Shown here in pieces: positions 17,875-29,090 of a stretch of 64,000 nucleotides of DNA. The notes beneath the pieces are model-generated. The model was given only the letters and a program-made list of their open reading frames with translations. It did not search any database and was not told where the DNA came from. The stretch comes from Pseudanabaena sp. Salubria-1 (lineage in GTDB: Bacteria; Cyanobacteriota; Cyanobacteriia; Pseudanabaenales; Pseudanabaenaceae). The position numbers and the translations under genes were made by a program. The first letter of the stretch is position 1. Each line of letters opens with the position of its first letter. The DNA lies in NCBI GenBank assembly GCA_023336205.1, contig JALQCR010000001.1, positions 310,001 to 374,000 on the forward strand, given 5' to 3'.

Positions 17875-20800
17875 CTAAGCTACTTTGTGCATAATCCACA
17901 TATCATCGCCGAGAGATTCTATAACCCATTGGTGAAGCACTTTCTCCAAGCATTTGCAGGAGAATCGTTGGAACTAGCCTTAGACACAAGTATACTGTGG
18001 GATAAATTCTGTCTTATAGAAGTATGCTTGATTTGGGGAGGGAGGTCGATTACTCTAGCTCAAGTAGTACTAGAGCATGGCAGCGCTACAGTTGGCTTTG
18101 AACATTATCGTCCCGTCTTAGAACAAGTACGCTCTCTATTGCCGCCACAAAGTACGGTGACCTTGCTTGCCGACCGAGGTTTTGAACATGGGGAATTAAT
18201 CCGATGGTTACAGCAAAATCACTGGTCTTGGGCAATTCGCGCAAAGAGCGATCTGCTAGTGACTCTGCCAACAGGTACAACCAAGCGTGTTGAACAACTG
18301 ATACCTCCCGCAGAGCAAGCTTATCTAGTTCCCGATGTCACCGTACTCGGTGATGTTAATTGTCATTTAGCGACGGCTAACCTAGACATGGCTAACGGTT
18401 CATGGGCTGTCCTTAGCGATATTCCCCCTTCATTACAGACTTTTGCTCTCTATGGCAAACGCTTTGGTGGAATCGAACCCCATTTTAAAGACTATAAGTC
18501 GGCGGCTTTTAATGTTGTTAGCTCTCATCTCCGTGATGCTCAAGCTCTTACCTGTTTATTTATGCTCCTTGCCACGGCTAACCTGATTGCTGTAATTCTT
18601 GGCATAATGTTGGTGCGTTTGGGGCAAAGGGCTGCGATTGATTGGCACGATCATCGCGGCTTGAGTTTTCTGCAACTCGGTCTCCGTCAGCTTCACACTC
18701 TTCTTTACCAACAAAAATCTCTTCCTATTTTGCAGATTTTGCCTAGAACTAATCCTCCTCCTGCCTCTGCTTCTATTGCTAAACGCGAAAAGTTAGATTT
18801 TCGTATCGAATTTGCCCGTATTACCATTGTCTCATCTTGAGACTCCCATGAGTTTTCTGCACCACTAAGCTTCATCTCTCCCACCGATCAACAACACTGC
18901 AACTGCAACCTTCGAGAGCCCTAACTCTCTTGGCACAGTCATTAGTACCATCTCTAATACAACCACTCTATTGGATCTGGCTGGCATCAGTTCCTGTGAT
19001 GGGAGCCTACTAACAGACTACACTGGCTTTAGTATTGGCTTGTATGAATCGCTGAATTCAACTGGCGAAATTGGACAGCCTGTCTCGTTAACTGCTACAG
19101 TACCTCCAAACCAAGCATCAGCAAGTATACAAGCTGGTCGAGCACCTAATTTTTATAACTCCAATCCTTTCTTCTTAGTCAATAGCGATCAGGGTAAATA
19201 CAACTTCTTGTTTGACGTTAATCGTGGACAGATTGATGTTGGCAGAGTATATATTCTTGTGGTGAAGCCACCAACTGGCTCGGCATTTGGCGAGCGAAGA
19301 ATCAGAATTACGCTCAATTCCCGCAATGGTAATATTGTCAACTATACTGCTACTTCCTTGGATGGGAATCCGATCTCAGCATCAAGTGGATCTACTTCCC
19401 TGAATGGAGTTATTGATGTCTCTAATACCACCTCAGGGCTTAATTTAGTTGCGGGAGTAAATTTTGGTATTTGCGTATCCGCAGCGCAAGCAATTCAACT
19501 TTTGAAAACAGGCGATCGCGCAGCAGCTGAACCAGGAGATATCGTAGTTTATCGCTTAGCCGCTCGTAACCTTTCAACCATTGCGGTTAATAATCCTGAA
19601 ATTCGTGATGATTTACCCTTAGGATTCCAATATGTTGATGGTTCGATTCGTGCTGAGCTTGGTGGGAATGCAGTTGCTGTAACGGTGGAGCGAAATGGTC
19701 GCAACTTGGTTTTTCGCCCCAATGTATCGCTCCCCAGAGCAGACAGCAATCTCACTCTCAATCTTGTCTACGCCGTACAGATTACCAATGATGCGATTCG
19801 TGGAACTGGGCTTAATCGAGCTTCTATAGCTGGCGCTCGCGCAGACAATCAGCAGATTGTTCGAGATGGTCCCGTATCACATTTACTGCGAATCCGTCCA
19901 GGTATCTTGTCAGATTGCGGAACCCTAATCGGAAGGGTATTTGTCGATAAAAACTTTGATGGCGAACAACAACCAGGTGAGCCAGGTGTACCAAATGCTG
20001 TGATTTATATGGATGATGGTAATCGAATTGTCACTGATCCAAACGGATTATATTCTCTCAGTAGCGTCTTGTCTGGCAGTCGCACTTTAGCGCTTGATTT
20101 AACTTCAGTGCCTGGATACACACTTGCGCCAAATCTATACTTTATAGAGCGCAATAGTCAATCACGTTTAGTGAGGCTTGCTCCTGGCGGATTAGGGCGT
20201 GTTAACTTTGCTGTGACTCCTGCGAATCGTGGTCTTAGAGATGCAAATCAAGGAGGGAAAAAGTAATGAAGAACACTTCTGCACCTCTTGTAAATTTAGG
20301 GATTTTGGTCTTCCCTCAAGTCTTGCTTTTACTGATGTCAACAAATGTCAAAGCAGAATCACTCGTAGACGTAAACCCTAATCCAGAAATTAAGCAACAA
20401 GAACCATCAACCAATCAGGTCGAAGCAAATTCTAATGAGCCCAGTCCTCAACGTCTAGATAAATCCTCCAATACGGCGGAAGTTTCTAGTCCCGTCAAGG
20501 TTCCTGCATTTGTTGCTGATATTGCTAATACCGTTGCTTCTGACAACTCTTCACCACGAATCGTTATTCTTTCGCCCACGGTTGGCACTGTTTTAGATGC
20601 ACCTGCGGCGACTGTGGTGATCCAAATGCCAAGCAATACCAAGATTGAGCTTTTGGTAAACGGAAAGGCTGTCGATCCTAATCTGATCGGGCGATCGCAA
20701 CTAGATGAAGCTAATAAAACCATTACGCAAACATGGTATGGCGTATCTCTGCAAGCAGGTGACAACCAGATTACGGCAAGGGTGATCGGTTCAGATTCAG

Positions 20801-21436
20801 TTTCTAGTTCGCTCAATCTCAAAGTTCGAGGTGTTCCCACTAAATTAGTCGTTAGTACTTTGGAGTCAAAAGTTCCAGCGGATGGAAGATCCTATGTGAC
20901 AGTTGATGGACAACTAGTTGATAAAGATGGCAATCGTTCCAACTGGGATGCATTAGTCACCCTAGAAGCTAGTGAAGGGGAGTTTATTGGTGCTGATGCT
21001 TCACCAGAGCAGCCAGGCTTCCAAGTTCAAGCTAAGCAAGGTAAGTTCTCGACGCAGTTAAAGACTGGACTAAAAGCAGGAACGGTAACAATTCGAGCGC
21101 TCAATGCTCAAATGGAAGCTTTTACTCAAGTTCAGTTTGAGACTGATTTGCGCCCTTCATTGGTAACTGGAGTAATTGATCTGCGGATTGGCGCACGAGG
21201 CACTGATTTTTATCGTAGCTTGCGGGACTTTTTGCCTGCCGATCGCGACAATAGCACTCAAGTTGGTTTGTATGGTGCAGTATTTGGAACTGGGCGAGTC
21301 GGGGAATGGCTATTTACAGGCGCTTATAACAACAGTCGCACACTCAATCAGGACTGCGCTGGCATCAGTAGTTTAGCTGGCACAGAGAAGTATTGCGACC
21401 AACAATATCCTGTCTATGGTGATAGCTCTACTGTAA

Positions 21437-22910
21437 GGGTGCAATTAAAAGTGAAAGTTCAGCTCAATAAGAAATGGAAGAAAGATTAAGCCAATAAGCA
21501 TCCCAATCTTGATTAGTACGGCAGATCCTAAGAGCAAGCATAGCCTTAGCATTTTCAATCGTCCACCAAGAGCCAGCAAGCTTTAAACGATTTTGAATAA
21601 CATAGCGGTGACCACTCTCAATTTCACCAGAGCCAATGGGTAAATTGGAGTCAATCGTGCCCTGATAGTCTAGACGATTAGGACGATTGAAAAGATAGCG
21701 ATAAGCGGATCTAACCACAGCCAGATTGTCAGGAACAGATTCAGGTTCTTGAAACGGCTTAAGAGCTTCAAGGACAGCCGAAGCATGATTGGATTTGAGT
21801 TGTTGCTTCTGCACATCCATCCATGCTTTCGGAGCATCTGGGGAACAAACGCGACTTGCATCGGCTAGATATTCACATACATGATAGAAATCTAGTAAGT
21901 AGCGACTAAGTACACCAAAACGCTGCTCGATTTGGCTAGCAATCCAAGGCGCACCGTCGCCAACCCCATGCACAAAGGTTTCTTCTCCCAATCCAGCACG
22001 GATAGCACAATCAAGTAATGCTGCTCCTGCATCATCAGTCGAGCCTATCGTTGCTCCGAAAATAGGCTGCTCTTGCTCAGGGGTACGCGCCGAGGTTAGA
22101 CGCGCTTCTTTCCAGCTAATTTTACGCGTCTTACGACGGTCAACTTCTTCGCCATCAGTTTCGCTTGCCGTTGTTTCCACAATCGGAATCATTGTCCCAT
22201 CCATCTCCGCTATTAAAAACTCCACACCCTCGATTGCTGGGAATCCTGTTTCCCAACTCTGCGTTTCTAATATACGCTGGGCATGACTTTCTGTGATCTC
22301 CTGTCCTGCACTAATTGGGATGCTTATTCCATGATGTTCCATCATTTTTTTTGGGATTTTCCCAAACGCTACATCTGACCCAAAGTCGGTAATCACTCTC
22401 TGCAATGGGCGTGAATATCCTCGGCAATGTACTTCGGCGGCTTTTTGAAATGGTCTCACTACCTGTTTGGACTCTCTTCCAAATTCGATGTACCTTTGCT
22501 CTAGTACTTCGATGCGTCCATATCGGCTGTACCAATAGAGTTTTTTTTACCACCTCGGTGTGAAGATGGATTCGCGGCGATATATGCTTCGCTTTGCTTG
22601 ATTTCTTGCCGCGTTGCCCATGTTTGTAGTGCTGTTTGTCCTAACTGACGGATTTCTTCTATCACTCGTTCCTCGGCTGCGTCGGCTTTGATTAGATCAC
22701 CTTCTGCATTTTCTACAACGGATAATAATCCTTCGATTTTCGCTTTCAATTCAGGATAATCGTTTAGTCTTTCTTCTATGCTTTTACTGGACGATGCTGT
22801 TTTTGTTTTTATATTCACGGCTCAATTTTATGACTTCTTTGGATTAGAACTGTTATCCATCATACTTTCTAACCTACTTTATTTCTCCCATTTCACTTTT
22901 AATTACACCC
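21437..22910 (-). mobile_element. ISKra4-family element (1474 bp), copy 1
   Basis: Ends GGGTGCAATTAAAAGTGAAA and near-complement TTTCACTTTTAATTACACCC. Flanked by CTACTGTAA at 21428-21436 and 22911-22919. The orientation is opposite to that of copy 2. Confidence 0.9.
21464..22818 (-). CDS. ISKra4-family transposase with a -1 frameshift site (copy 1)
   Basis: Two frames, 22818-22501 and 22459-21464, are joined by continuous coding sequence in a third reading: after GGT AAA AAA AAC the -1 frame reads CTC TAT TGG TAC and continues through ...RYGRIEVLEQRYIEFGRESKQVVRPFQKAAE. A AAA AAC is a classical slippery heptamer. The product would be about 450 residues: an N-terminal helical domain, then a DDE domain with AEMDGTMIP, FGATIGSTDD, VGDGAPWIASQI, LDFYHVCEYL and the C-terminal GSGEIESGHRYVIQNR. 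GTG at 22818 is the likely start. The same arrangement in both copies argues for programmed frameshifting rather than damage. Confidence 0.85.
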
Positions 22911-23186
22911 CTACTGTAACGCGCACAACTCCATCTTATGACAGCTTGTTTTTGCGCTTTGAGCGTAACTCGCCTGTACAGGGTGCTAGTACTGATTACT
23001 TCATGTGGGGAAATTACAGTACAGAGGAGTTTGCAACGCGATCGCAGCAATTTAGTGCGATTTCTCGACAGTTACAAGGCTTTAAAGGGAACTTTAATTT
23101 AGGCGATCTCCAAATCACGGGATTTTATAGCAACGTTGGTAAAGCATTCCAGCGAGATACGATCGCCCCTAATGGCACAAGTGGAA

Positions 23187-24660
23187 GGGTGTAATTAAAA
23201 GTGAAATGGGAGAAATAAAGTAGGTTAGAAAGTATGATGGATAACAGTTCTAATCCAAAGAAGTCATAAAATTGAGCCGTGAATATAAAAACAAAAACAG
23301 CATCGTCCAGTAAAAGCATAGAAGAAAGACTAAACGATTATCCTGAATTGAAAGCGAAAATCGAAGGATTATTATCCGTTGTAGAAAATGCAGAAGGTGA
23401 TCTAATCAAAGCCGACGCAGCCGAGGAACGAGTGATAGAAGAAATCCGTCAGTTAGGACAAACAGCACTACAAACATGGGCAACGCGGCAAGAAATCAAG
23501 CAAAGCGAAGCATATATCGCCGCGAATCCATCTTCACACCGAGGTGGTAAAAAAAACTCTATTGGTACAGCCGATATGGACGCATCGAAGTACTAGAGCA
23601 AAGGTACATCGAATTTGGAAGAGAGTCCAAACAGGTAGTGAGACCATTTCAAAAAGCCGCCGAAGTACATTGCCGAGGATATTCACGCCCATTGCAGAGA
23701 GTGATTACCGACTTTGGGTCAGATGTAGCGTTTGGGAAAATCCCAAAAAAAATGATGGAACATCATGGAATAAGCATCCCAATTAGTGCAGGACAGGAGA
23801 TCACAGAAAGTCATGCCCAGCGTATATTAGAAACGCAGAGTTGGGAAACAGGATTCCCAGCAATCGAGGGTGTGGAGTTTTTAATAGCGGAGATGGATGG
23901 GACAATGATTCCGATTGTGGAAACAACGGCAAGCGAAACTGATGGCGAAGAAGTTGACCGTCGTAAGACGCGTAAAATTAGCTGGAAAGAAGCGCGTCTA
24001 ACCTCGGCGCGTACCCCTGAGCAAGAGCAGCCTATTTTCGGAGCAACGATAGGCTCGACTGATGATGCAGGAGCAGCATTACTTGATTGTGCTATCCGTG
24101 CTGGATTGGGAGAAGAAACCTTTGTGCATGGGGTTGGCGACGGTGCGCCTTGGATTGCTAGCCAAATCGAGCAGCGTTTTGGTGTACTTAGTCGCTACTT
24201 ACTAGATTTCTATCATGTATGTGAATATCTAGCCGATGCAAGTCGCGTTTGTTCCCCAGATGCTCCGAAAGCATGGATGGATGTGCAGAAGCAACAACTC
24301 AAATCCAATCATGCTTCGGCTGTCCTTGAAGCTCTTAAGCCGTTTCAAGAACCTGAATCTGTTCCTGACAATCTGGCTGTGGTTAGATCCGCTTATCGCT
24401 ATCTTTTCAATCGTCCTAATCGTCTAGACTATCAGGGCACGATTGACTCCAATTTACCCATTGGCTCTGGTGAAATTGAGAGTGGTCACCGCTATGTTAT
24501 TCAAAATCGTTTAAAGCTTGCTGGCTCTTGGTGGACGATTGAAAATGCTAAGGCTATGCTTGCTCTTAGGATCTGCCGTACTAATCAAGATTGGGATGCT
24601 TATTGGCTTAATCTTTCTTCCATTTCTTATTGATCTGAACTTTCACTTTTAATTGCACCC
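23187..24660 (+). mobile_element. ISKra4-family element (1474 bp), copy 2
   Basis: Flanked by CAAGTGGAA at 23178-23186 and 24661-24669. The length is identical to copy 1. The 276 bases between the copies are a fragment of the host gene. Confidence 0.9.
23279..24633 (+). CDS. ISKra4-family transposase with a -1 frameshift site (copy 2)
   Basis: Same architecture as the copy at 21464-22818: GTG start at 23279, an N-terminal frame to 23596 and a C-terminal frame to 24633, linked by the A8 run at 23549-23556 within GGT AAA AAA AAC. The translations match copy 1 residue for residue over the two annotated frames, including SGEIESGHRY, so both appear potentially functional. Confidence 0.85.
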
Positions 24661-26860
24661 CAAGTGGAACTTACTTTCTCTCGAAACGCCTGTTGATTAA
24701 TGGCAGTGAGAAGGTCGTTGTCGAGTTAATCGATTTCTTTAGTGCAGGAACTGTGGTTTCGCGTAAGGATCTAATTCGTGGCAAAGATTATGATATTAAC
24801 TATGACAATGGTTCTATTATATTTCGCCAACCCCTATTGCAGACTGAATTAGGGGATGCTGGGCAAATCTTACGCCGCCAGATTGTTGTTACTTATCAAA
24901 ACGAGCAAGTCAGTGGTAACAGTAATATCTATGGTGGACAATTGCGTTACCATCTCAACCGCAGTCAAAGTCAGCCTAGTTGGATTGGAGCCAATTATTT
25001 TCAAGAAAATCTTGGCATTCGTAATTTTGTGCTTTACGGAGCAAATGCGCTGATATCCTTTGGCGAAAAAACGCAACTGATTGCTGAATATGCCCGATCA
25101 CAAAATGATTCTGAGATTTTAGGCTATGTAAACGGTTCAGCGATGCGTTTTGAGCTAAACAGTGAGCTCGTTTCAGGTATTCTCGGAAAGCTCTATTACA
25201 GCAAAGCCGACACAGGTTTTGCGAATAATGCCACGATTAGTTTTGTACCAGGGCAGACCAGATATGGAGCGGACTTAATTGCCAAGGTCGGGGCTACAAC
25301 TAGTCTGCAATTTCGCTACGACCAAGAGGACAATATTGGTGTTGCCCCGCGTCCATTGACTACCCTTGCTGATTTACTCTCACCGAGGCAAGATGCTATC
25401 CCTGGATCGGCAGTAAATAACTCACTTCGCACGATTAGTTTGGGTGTTCAGCAAAATATCGGTACTGCGCTGCTCAATCTAGATCTATTATATCGTGACC
25501 GCCAAGATCGTCTGTCACCTAACTCGTTATCAAGTAACTCTACCCAATTGTGATCGCGTCTAAATGTGCCAATTGCCGACAATCTCCGAGTTACAGCCCA
25601 AAATGAAGTTAGTCTTACTGCAAGCTCCGACGCTATAATTCCTGATCGCAGCGTTTTAGCTCTAGATTGGACGATTGTCGAAGGTTTAACTGCAAGATTG
25701 GGGCGGCAGTGGTTCCATTCAGGTCCATTAGCGGGCAATGCCATCAACAGTGCCGATCTGCTGGGAGAGTATAAACTAGGTCGTGATACCACCTTTACAG
25801 GTCGTTATTCTGTGATCGGTGGTGCTGATAATGCTGCATCTACTCAAGGCGCTTTAGGTATTAACCAGCGGTGGCAAATTCTACCAGGACTACGCATGAG
25901 TTTTGGCTATGAACATATATTCGGTAGTTTTGCCACCGCTACATCTACAGGAACATCATTTTTGCAACCCTTTGCGATTGGTCAATCCTCTAATGCTCTG
26001 ACCTTCCAAAACGGCAATAGTTACAACATTGGTGCGGAATATACCGATAATCCTGACTTTAAAGCAAGTGCTAGATTTGAACATCGTAGCGACAGTACCA
26101 GCTCTAACACTGTGCTTTCGGCAGCGTCTCTGGGCAAGCTTTCTCCTGCTTTTACGATGCTGTTTAACTACCAGCAATCTAGCGCCGCTAACCAACTAAT
26201 TTCTGGGCTGGGAACAATATCGAGCCTTAAGGTTGGGGTTGCCTATCGCGATCCTGAGGATGACAAATTCAACGTTCTCTTACGTTATGAATACCGTCAA
26301 AACCCCAATACTATCCCTGATTCACTGCTGCTCGGTAGCGGCTCTGGTTATGCCGACCATACCTTTGCTTTAGAAGCAATTTATGCTCCTAATTGGCAAT
26401 GGGAATTTTATGGCAAGCTTGCCCTGCGTAATAGCACCACGACGATCGCAAGAGATTTTACGGGTATCTCTAGTACCAATTTGTCGCAATTTCGGGTTAC
26501 CTATCGTCTTGGCTATAACGTCGAGCTAGTGGGCGAGACAAGATTGCTCAATCAACCAACCGCAGGTTATAGCGAACTCGGACTAGTCGGGGAATTAGGT
26601 TACTATCTCACCCCAAATTTACGTTTAGCCGCAGGTTATAGCAGTGGTTCTGTTAATGTCGATCGCGACTTTAATGGTTCACGCTCAACAGGTGGGCTGT
26701 ATTTAGGACTTACGGTCAAGTTAAATGAATTGTTCGATGGTTTTGGCTTACAAAAGACTCCTCCTCCTCAGCAACAAGAACCAATTGACCCCGCAGTTCC
26801 AGTCGCCCAGACATTGCAGCCCGATCCGAAGTCACTGTCAAATCTAAAGAACTAGAGATT

Positions 26861-28990
26861 ATGCGAAAAGTAACCAGCAAAAAATTAACAGCGACATTGA
26901 TTAGTTCTATCGGGTTGATCAGTATCTTTGGTGTAGCTATCGAAGCAACTTTGAGGGTAAATGACAATTTGGCGATCGCTCAAACCCCGTCGTCAAATAT
27001 TCTCAAATACCAAATCACCGTCAATAGCGATCGCGATGGAGACATTCAACCCGATCTCGAATTGACCTTGCGTGAAGCCATTGCGATCGCCAATGGTAGC
27101 CTCACACTTGAACAGCTTAGTAATGCTGAACGCTCTCAGGTTAAACCATCTAATCAAAAAGGTTCACAGATTGGCTTTAGCTTGCCTAGCGATCTCACTA
27201 CGATCCTGCTACGCAAGGCTTTACCTGATATCAGTAGCTCATACCTAGTTATTGATGGGACAACCCAATCAGGCTATGACTCTCAAAGCTCCTTTGCTCA
27301 AGAGCTAGCAATTCCAAAGCCGATTGTGGCGATCGCCCCCGCCGATGGGGTAGAAATTTTTCGCGGTTTGACGATCGTTGCTGATGGCGTGACGATCAAG
27401 GGCTTAAGTATCTATGGCTTTAACGCGATCGAAAGCGTACCCACGGTAACGCCATCCGCCGATATTTTCATTTCTCATCAAGCGCCACCGCCCGACACCA
27501 CACAGCAACAGCAACCCGCCAAATTTTCGCCTTTTTACGACAGCAATCGTCCTCCTCAAGGTGTGATTCTCGAAGCTAACTGGCTTGGCATTAATCCCGC
27601 AGGTAAAATGCCCAAGCAACCTTCTAGTTTTGGGATTTATTTATTTAATAGCGCCGATACGTTGATCCGTCGCAATCGTATTGCTTACCACGAGGGTAGT
27701 GGCATTGTCACATCGGTAAAAGCAACAGGAACGCAGATTCTCGAAAATGCAATTACTAGTAATGGTTTTGATGGACTACCCCATGGCATCTATCTCGAAG
27801 GTGAAATTGCCAACTTAAGTATCAAGGGAAATATCCTTTGCGCCAATGATGGTAGTGGCGTTTATCTGTTCAAGCCTAAAGGCGCGATCGCCATTGAAGA
27901 TAACCGCATTTTGTTTAACGATCGCATTACCAACTACGCTGCCATTTATTTAATGGGCAACGATCATCGAGTTACTAACAATCAAATTCGCAATCAGCGT
28001 GGTGCAGGTGTAGCGATCGCTGCTTATCCTAAAAGCGATCGCAATCTAATTCGCAAAAATACTTTTACGGCTCTCAAGGGCTTGAGTATTGACTTAATTT
28101 CTCAGCGCCATGCAAATACTCGCGATTTCGTCACAGGTGACGGCATTAACCGCCCCCGCGATTCTCATTTTCGGCGGGTAGATACTGCTAATGGAGCCAT
28201 CAATGCACCGACTTTTTTAGCGACAACTTTTCCGATGTTTAGCCCCAACCAAGTCAATATTGATGGTACGGCTGACCCTGACACTGAAGTAGACATCTAT
28301 CGTGTCACTGGCAAAGCCGATCCCAATCTGCCCTATGGTTCTCTCAGTGAATATCTCACCACAGTCAAAACTAATGCTAATGGTAAATTTAGTACTTCCT
28401 TAAATAATCTCCAAGTTGGCGATACGATTAGCGCGATCGCCACTGATCCGCAATATGGAACTTCTGAGCCAGCATTCAATGCGCGGATCGTCAATCCCGA
28501 TCTATCGGTTCCTGCGCCAACAGATGAGCAAGCAACTATTCCTGCCTGTACGACACCACCTCAGATTGTCCAGATTCCACCAGCGCCGCCCGAACCGATT
28601 GTTTTATCTGTGCCTCGCCAAATTCACTTTGCGTTAGATCGCGATGAAATCAGTCCCATCAGCGCTAAAATCCTGAATCGGATCGCTGATGTTTTAGAGC
28701 AATATCCCACAATTATGATTACTCTCTCAGGGCATACTGATCCTAGGGCAAGTGATGACTACAACCGCGAACTGGGCTTTAGGAGATCGCGTGCAGTACG
28801 TAATTACCTAATGCGACAGGGCATTGCCTCAGAACGGATGACCGTGCGATCGCTAGGCGAAACGCAACGCGCCTCACAGGGCAATCAAGTTACTGACTAT
28901 GCTCGCGATCGGCGGGTTGAGATTGAATTTACCGATGTGCGCGATGTCGAGATTCGCTTTGAAAATCAAGAATCAGACTTGCAGCTTTAA
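26861..28990 (+). CDS. Outer-membrane protein: parallel beta-helix plus C-terminal OmpA domain
   Basis: 709 residues. The N-terminus has a signal peptide (ISSIGLISIFGVAIEATLR). The middle, about residues 100-400, holds right-handed beta-helix turns (GVTIKGLSIYGF, TLIRRNRIAYHEGSGIV, TQILENAITSNGFDG, LSIKGNILCANDGSGVYL), as in pectate-lyase-like or surface adhesin folds. A linker with a TonB-like proline run (PPQIVQIPPAPPEP) leads to the OmpA/MotB peptidoglycan-binding domain at about 585-695: HFALDRDEISP, LSGHTDPRASDDYN, RSRAVRNYLMRQGI, RDRRVEIEF. It would sit on or anchor the outer membrane to peptidoglycan. It follows the previous gene by five bases, hence is the same operon, and is undamaged. 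Confidence 0.87.
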   Translation: MRKVTSKKLTATLISSIGLISIFGVAIEATLRVNDNLAIAQTPSSNILKYQITVNSDRDGDIQPDLELTLREAIAIANGSLTLEQLSNAERSQVKPSNQKGSQIGFSLPSDLTTILLRKALPDISSSYLVIDGTTQSGYDSQSSFAQELAIPKPIVAIAPADGVEIFRGLTIVADGVTIKGLSIYGFNAIESVPTVTPSADIFISHQAPPPDTTQQQQPAKFSPFYDSNRPPQGVILEANWLGINPAGKMPKQPSSFGIYLFNSADTLIRRNRIAYHEGSGIVTSVKATGTQILENAITSNGFDGLPHGIYLEGEIANLSIKGNILCANDGSGVYLFKPKGAIAIEDNRILFNDRITNYAAIYLMGNDHRVTNNQIRNQRGAGVAIAAYPKSDRNLIRKNTFTALKGLSIDLISQRHANTRDFVTGDGINRPRDSHFRRVDTANGAINAPTFLATTFPMFSPNQVNIDGTADPDTEVDIYRVTGKADPNLPYGSLSEYLTTVKTNANGKFSTSLNNLQVGDTISAIATDPQYGTSEPAFNARIVNPDLSVPAPTDEQATIPACTTPPQIVQIPPAPPEPIVLSVPRQIHFALDRDEISPISAKILNRIADVLEQYPTIMITLSGHTDPRASDDYNRELGFRRSRAVRNYLMRQGIASERMTVRSLGETQRASQGNQVTDYARDRRVEIEFTDVRDVEIRFENQESDLQL

Positions 28991-29090
28991 ATAGCAAGGT
29001 CAATCCTTAAAATACACTGGCTTCTGAAACGCCCCAATGCACTGCTGAATTTAAACCCTCATATTGATCGCCAATCTTAGTCAATCAACG

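Larger units (their letters stand above)
16388..18840 (+). pseudogene. Transposase of the 1301-bp IS, split by the IS4-type element
   Basis: The N-terminal piece (16388-16616, ...SQMERL) continues at 17879 (SYFVHNPHIIAERF...) to 18840. Removing the 1258-bp element and one CTAA restores the frame. DDE_Tnp_1-like features are ALDTSILWDKF, LLADRGFEHGELIRWL and RFGGIEPHFKDYKSAAF, placing it in the IS4 superfamily, about 400 residues. It is inactive as it stands. It inserted before the 1258-bp element did, since it is the target. Confidence 0.85.
16307..18869 (+). mobile_element. 1301-bp DDE-type IS with an IS4-type element nested inside
   Basis: Ends CTTAGTGGTGCAGAAAA and its complement. Flanked by CTTCATCTC at 16298-16306 and 18870-18878 (9 bp). 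Subtracting the nested 1258-bp element and its 4-bp duplication leaves 1301 bp. Only one copy is in the window. Confidence 0.87.
16180..20266 (+). pseudogene. Secreted surface protein with DUF11 and SdrD_B-like domains, broken by an IS
   Basis: The N-terminus at 16180-16306 reads MSNRNSKTKTGL... with a signal peptide ending PLYASAQTSS. The gene resumes at 18879 and stops at 20266. Removing the element at 16307-18869 and one CTTCATCTC joins the frame exactly, giving 504 residues. The middle has a DUF11-type domain (EPGDIVVYRLAARNLS, DDLPLGFQYVDGS) and the C-terminal part an SdrD_B-like calcium-binding fold (GRVFVDKNFDGEQQPGEPG, TDPNGLYSLSSV). Such proteins are extracellular or outer-membrane structural components. 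Its stop overlaps the next start (TAATG), so the two genes are translationally coupled. A fragment lacking the signal could start at TTG 18971. Confidence 0.82.
20266..26855 (+). pseudogene. Large outer-membrane/surface protein, broken by two ISKra4 copies and a stop
   Basis: Pieces 20266-21436, 22920-23186 and 24670-26855 add to 3624 bases, exactly 1208 codons, once both ISs and one duplication each are removed. It opens with a signal peptide (ILVFPQVLLLLMSTNVKA), then a proline/serine-rich stretch, Ig-like or invasin-like beta domains (PRIVILSPTVGTVL, LVVSTLESKVPADGRSYVTVDG) and a long C-terminal region with alternating residues typical of an outer-membrane beta-barrel, ending in a proline-rich tail. 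An in-frame TGA at 25551-25553 interrupts ...SSNSTQL(stop)SRLNVPIAD...; the same frame continues for 434 codons, so a TGG-to-TGA change is likely. It is coupled to the upstream gene by a TAATG overlap. Function is inferred as a cell-surface structural component. Confidence 0.82.

Noticed and set aside
21437..24660. Composite transposon made of the inverted ISKra4 pair
   Set aside because: Each has its own 9-bp duplication and the segment between is a piece of the host gene in its original place.
25551..25553. Selenocysteine or other recoding at the in-frame TGA
   Set aside because: The gene is already disrupted by two ISs, no SECIS-like hairpin was recognised, and a TGG-to-TGA mutation is simpler.
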